Below, piece by piece: positions 61,349 to 64,000 of a stretch of DNA of 64,000 bases. A program made the translations under genes and the position numbers. This stretch comes from an uncultured Curtobacterium sp. (lineage in GTDB: Bacteria > Actinomycetota > Actinomycetes > Actinomycetales > Microbacteriaceae). A model generated the notes under the pieces. It was given only the letters and a program-made list of their open reading frames with translations, did not search any database and was not told where the DNA came from. Numbering within the stretch: position 1 is the stretch's first letter; the number at the start of each line of letters is the position of its first letter. The stretch lies in NCBI GenBank assembly GCA_913778205.1, contig CAJYUW010000001.1:22768-86767 (forward strand), given 5' to 3'.

Positions 61349-63081
61349 CCCGGCTGTACAACGACCCGGCCGACTTCGCCGACGAAATGGTCGACGGCTT
61401 CGTCGCCGCGAACCGGTCACGGGTCCGCAAGGTGCACGGCGGGGTCGCTCGAGCCACCACGAGTCCCGACGGCACCGTCGCGCTCGTCGTCGGCGGCGGC
61501 TCCGGTCACTACCCGGCGTTCGGCGGCCTCGTTGGGCACGGCCTCGCGGCGGGGGCTGCGATGGGGAACCTCTTCGCCAGCCCGAGCGCCCAGCAGGTCG
61601 CCGCGGTCGCGGCCGCCGTCGACCACGGCGGGGGAGTCCTGCTCTCCTACGGCAACTACGCGGGGGACGTGCTCAACTTCGACGCCGCCGCCCGAACCCT
61701 GGAGGCGCGGGGCGTCGCCGTCCGCACCGTCCGGGTGACCGACGACGTCGCCAGTGCACCGGCGGACCGGGCGCACGAGCGTCGCGGGATCGCCGGAGAC
61801 CTCTGCGTGTTCAAGGTCGCCGGTGCCGCCGCCGAGCGCGGGGACGACCTCGACGCCGTCGTCACCCTCGCCGAGCGCGCGAACGACCGGACGCGGAGCT
61901 TCGGTGTCGCGTTCTCCGGTTGCTCGCTCCCGGGTGCCGACGATCCGCTCTTCACGGTCCCCGAGGGCCGGATGGCGATCGGCATGGGCATCCACGGCGA
62001 GCGGGGCATCGCGGAGTCGGACGTCCCGACCGCGTCCGGTCTCGCGGAGCTCCTCGTCGACCGCCTGCTCACCGAGCTCCCGACCGGCGTCGAGCCGGCC
62101 GGAGCCCGGGTCGTCCCGATCCTCAACGGACTCGGCAGCGTCAAGTACGAAGAACTCTTCGTCGTCTTCGGCAGCGTCGTCCGGCTGCTCGAGGCAGCAG
62201 GCGCGGTCGTCGTCGAGCCCGAGGTCGGCGAACTCGTCACGAGCTTCGACATGGCCGGCGTCTCGCTGACCCTCCTCTGGCTCGACGACGAACTCGAGCA
62301 CCTCTGGGCAGCGCCCGCCGACAGCCCCGCGTACCGGAAGGGCGGGGCCGTGCCCGCCGAGCCGGTCTCCGAGCAGGAACTCGTCGCCGGCATCCTGGCC
62401 CCGGTCACCGTCGGCTCCGAGGCGTCCCGCCGTTCGGCGTCGGTCGTGGCCCGCGCGATCGACGCCGTCCGGGCGACCGTCGACGACCACGTCGACGAAC
62501 TCGGCCGCATCGACGCCGTCGCGGGCGACGGTGACCACGGCATCGGGATGCAGCGCGGCTCCACCGCGGCGGCCGCCGCCGCGAACGACGCCGTCGAGCG
62601 CGGCGCAGGCGCCGGCAGCGTCCTGGCCATCGCCGGGGACGCCTGGTCGGACCGGGCCGGTGGCACCTCCGGCGCGATCTGGGGAGCCGCCCTGGAGGCA
62701 CTGGGCCGCGTCCTCGGGGACGAGTCGCGTCCGTCACCGGCCACCGTCGCTGACGCGGTGCACGCCGCCGCCGAGGCGGTCCTCGCCTTCGGTGCCGTCG
62801 TCGGCGACAAGACGATGGTCGACGCCCTGGTGCCCTTCGACGACGTCCTGTCCGCGCGGGTCCGGGCGGGGGACGACCTCGTCGCCGCCTGGTCGGCCGC
62901 CTCGGCAGCCGCGACCGCGGCCGCCAGCGCGACCGCCGACCTCCTCCCGCGCAAGGGCCGCGCCCGCACGCACGGCGAGGACGCGGTCGGTACCCCGGAC
63001 GCCGGCGCGATCTCGTTCGCCCTCATCACCGCAGCGGTCCTCGCGACCCTCACCTCGCAGCAGGAAGAGCAGCATGCCTGA
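61345..63081 (+). CDS. Dihydroxyacetone/erythrulose-type kinase (DhaK-DhaL fusion)
   Basis: 578-residue ATP-dependent DAK kinase. DhaK half (about 1-330): [30 protein letters not shown], and substrate-binding His in GMGIHGERG. DhaL half (about 370-578): [17 protein letters not shown] (Mg-ATP Asp residues) and GGTSGAIWG. In operons with RpiB- and TIM-type isomerases such kinases are known to phosphorylate L- or D-erythrulose rather than dihydroxyacetone. ATG overlaps the MFS stop by 4 bp. Confidence 0.92.
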   Translation: MTRLYNDPADFADEMVDGFVAANRSRVRKVHGGVARATTSPDGTVALVVGGGSGHYPAFGGLVGHGLAAGAAMGNLFASPSAQQVAAVAAAVDHGGGVLLSYGNYAGDVLNFDAAARTLEARGVAVRTVRVTDDVASAPADRAHERRGIAGDLCVFKVAGAAAERGDDLDAVVTLAERANDRTRSFGVAFSGCSLPGADDPLFTVPEGRMAIGMGIHGERGIAESDVPTASGLAELLVDRLLTELPTGVEPAGARVVPILNGLGSVKYEELFVVFGSVVRLLEAAGAVVVEPEVGELVTSFDMAGVSLTLLWLDDELEHLWAAPADSPAYRKGGAVPAEPVSEQELVAGILAPVTVGSEASRRSASVVARAIDAVRATVDDHVDELGRIDAVAGDGDHGIGMQRGSTAAAAAANDAVERGAGAGSVLAIAGDAWSDRAGGTSGAIWGAALEALGRVLGDESRPSPATVADAVHAAAEAVLAFGAVVGDKTMVDALVPFDDVLSARVRAGDDLVAAWSAASAAATAAASATADLLPRKGRARTHGEDAVGTPDAGAISFALITAAVLATLTSQQEEQHA

Positions 63082-63577
63082 CACCGAGCAGCGCCCGCAG
63101 CAGTTCCGTCTCGTCGTCGGCTCCGACGACGCGGGCTTCGAGTACAAGGAGACGATCAAGCGCGACCTCGAGGCCGACCCCCGCGTCGCCTCCGTGGTCG
63201 ACGTCGGTGTGGACGCGGACGGGCACACGGCCTACCCGCACGTCGCGGTCGACGCGGCTCGGATGGTCGCGAACGGTGAGGCCGACCGGGCGATCCTGAT
63301 CTGCGGCACCGGGCTCGGGGTCGCGATCGCCGCCAACAAGGTCCCCGGCATCCGCGCGGTCACGGCGCACGACGCCTTCAGCGTCGAGCGGTCGATCCTG
63401 TCGAACGACGCGCAGGTCCTCTGCATGGGCCAGCGGGTCATCGGGGTCGAGGTCGCGCGACGCATGGCGAAGGAGTGGCTCGGCTACACCTTCGACACCT
63501 CGAGCGCGAGCGCCGAGAAGGTCCAGGCGATCTGCGCGTACGACGGATCCGCCCCGGTCGGGACCGACGCACCATGA
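63074..63577 (+). CDS. RpiB/LacAB-family sugar-phosphate isomerase
   Basis: 167 residues. [17 protein letters not shown], catalytic Cys in [40 protein letters not shown]. Family members isomerise ribose 5-phosphate or, in erythritol/threitol operons, erythrulose 4-phosphate to erythrose 4-phosphate; the latter fits the context. CAGGAAGAGC precedes ATG 63074. It overlaps both neighbours. Confidence 0.9.
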   Translation: MPDTEQRPQQFRLVVGSDDAGFEYKETIKRDLEADPRVASVVDVGVDADGHTAYPHVAVDAARMVANGEADRAILICGTGLGVAIAANKVPGIRAVTAHDAFSVERSILSNDAQVLCMGQRVIGVEVARRMAKEWLGYTFDTSSASAEKVQAICAYDGSAPVGTDAP

Positions 63578-64000
63578 CGCTCGTCGGGGTGTCGCTGAAG
63601 ACCTACTTCTCGCACGCTCGGACCCTCGAGTGGACGGCCGCCGTCGTCGAGGTCGCCCGTACGCACGCTGCGGTCCGGTCGGGTGCGGTCGAGCTGTTCG
63701 TGATCCCGACGTTCCCAGCGCTGGTCCCGGTGCGGCAGGCCATCGGTGACGCTCCGGTGCTGCTCGGTGCACAGGACCTGTCGTGGGCGGACGCGGGCGC
63801 GTTCACGGGTGAGGTGACCGGTGCGGAGCTGCGCGAGATCGGGGTCGACCTCGTCGAGATCGGCCACGCGGAGCGGCGTTCCCTGTTCCACGAGACCGAC
63901 GACGAGGTCGCGGGGAAGGTGCACGCGGCGTTCCGCAACCACCTGCGGCCGCTGGTCTGCGTCGGGGAGCCGACCCTCCCCACCGGCTCGGCCGCCACGT
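63574..64000 (+). CDS. Triosephosphate isomerase-family protein, atypical (3' end beyond window)
   Basis: 142 residues visible, frame open at the window end. N-terminus [17 protein letters not shown]: Lys of the TIM NxK motif is kept but Asn is replaced by Ser. The catalytic His region reads [18 protein letters not shown] (GHSERR in canonical TIM). The catalytic Glu would lie outside. Position at the end of a DAK-RpiB operon suggests a paralogue such as L-erythrulose 1-phosphate isomerase (LerI type), not the glycolytic enzyme. It overlaps the RpiB gene by 4 bp. Confidence 0.85.
   Translation, partial: MTLVGVSLKTYFSHARTLEWTAAVVEVARTHAAVRSGAVELFVIPTFPALVPVRQAIGDAPVLLGAQDLSWADAGAFTGEVTGAELREIGVDLVEIGHAERRSLFHETDDEVAGKVHAAFRNHLRPLVCVGEPTLPTGSAAT

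Overview
The window comes from the chromosome of a high-GC actinobacterium. Very high GC, frequent GTG starts, gene pairs joined by 4-bp start/stop overlaps, and the gene orders dapB-thyA-folA-dapA-rnj-ftsK, pgsA-pncC-clgR-recA-recX-miaB-miaA-dapF, hflX/lexA/LysM/hisC, hisBHA and parA-scpAB-rluB-tyrA-cmk-der all point to Actinobacteria. Microbacteriaceae is the best guess and a Curtobacterium-like plant-associated genus is plausible. That placement is inference; no rRNA is present. I see no insertion sequence, prophage or CRISPR array.

Layout. 1-9036: proteolysis, lysine/diaminopimelate, thymidylate and folate enzymes, RNase J. 9154-22731: FtsK, phospholipid synthesis, ClgR, RecA/RecX, MiaB/MiaA, DapF, an rRNA-type methyltransferase, HflX. 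23022-24277: LexA and a LysM membrane protein, divergent, with SOS boxes between them. 24893-28958: histidine genes and an SseB-like protein. 29121-42116: chromosome segregation and translation genes (parA-like, scpA, scpB, rluB, tyrA, cmk, der), interrupted by two tandem paralogous secreted proteins (33433-38349). 42488-49024: a membrane protein, a broken and an intact aldo/keto reductase, a RecQ helicase fused to a phosphoribosyltransferase domain, and a lipoprotein. A tRNA-Pro(GGG) at 49138 separates mostly core genes from mostly accessory ones. 49500-64000: an SDR dehydrogenase, an apionate-lactonase-like protein, AraC regulator, acyl-CoA ligase, esterase, Ser/Thr kinase with a GAF domain, TPR protein, methyltransferase, then a GntR regulator divergent from an operon of MFS transporter, dihydroxyacetone/erythrulose-type kinase, RpiB-type isomerase and a TIM-type isomerase that runs off the end.

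How it fits together. A 14-bp palindrome between the GntR gene and the MFS operon recurs with one mismatch about 110 bp upstream of the SDR/lactonase pair 10 kb away. This predicts one regulon for breakdown of a plant-derived branched sugar acid or a tetrose (apionate or erythrulose type). The enzyme assignments are family-level and the substrate is inferred.

Regulation. About fifteen genes have a TANNNT hexamer ending 6-7 bases before the start codon, the pattern of leaderless mRNAs. In one case (2412-2440) two divergent genes share an overlapping pair of these hexamers. Almost every longer intergenic gap holds its own tandem minisatellite (units of 7, 11, 15, 18, 19, 22, 23, 24, 29 or about 55 bp) or palindromes built on a GGGAGGC/GCCTCCC core. 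Two large related hairpins with CGCACAACC arms lie at 6157 and 22928.
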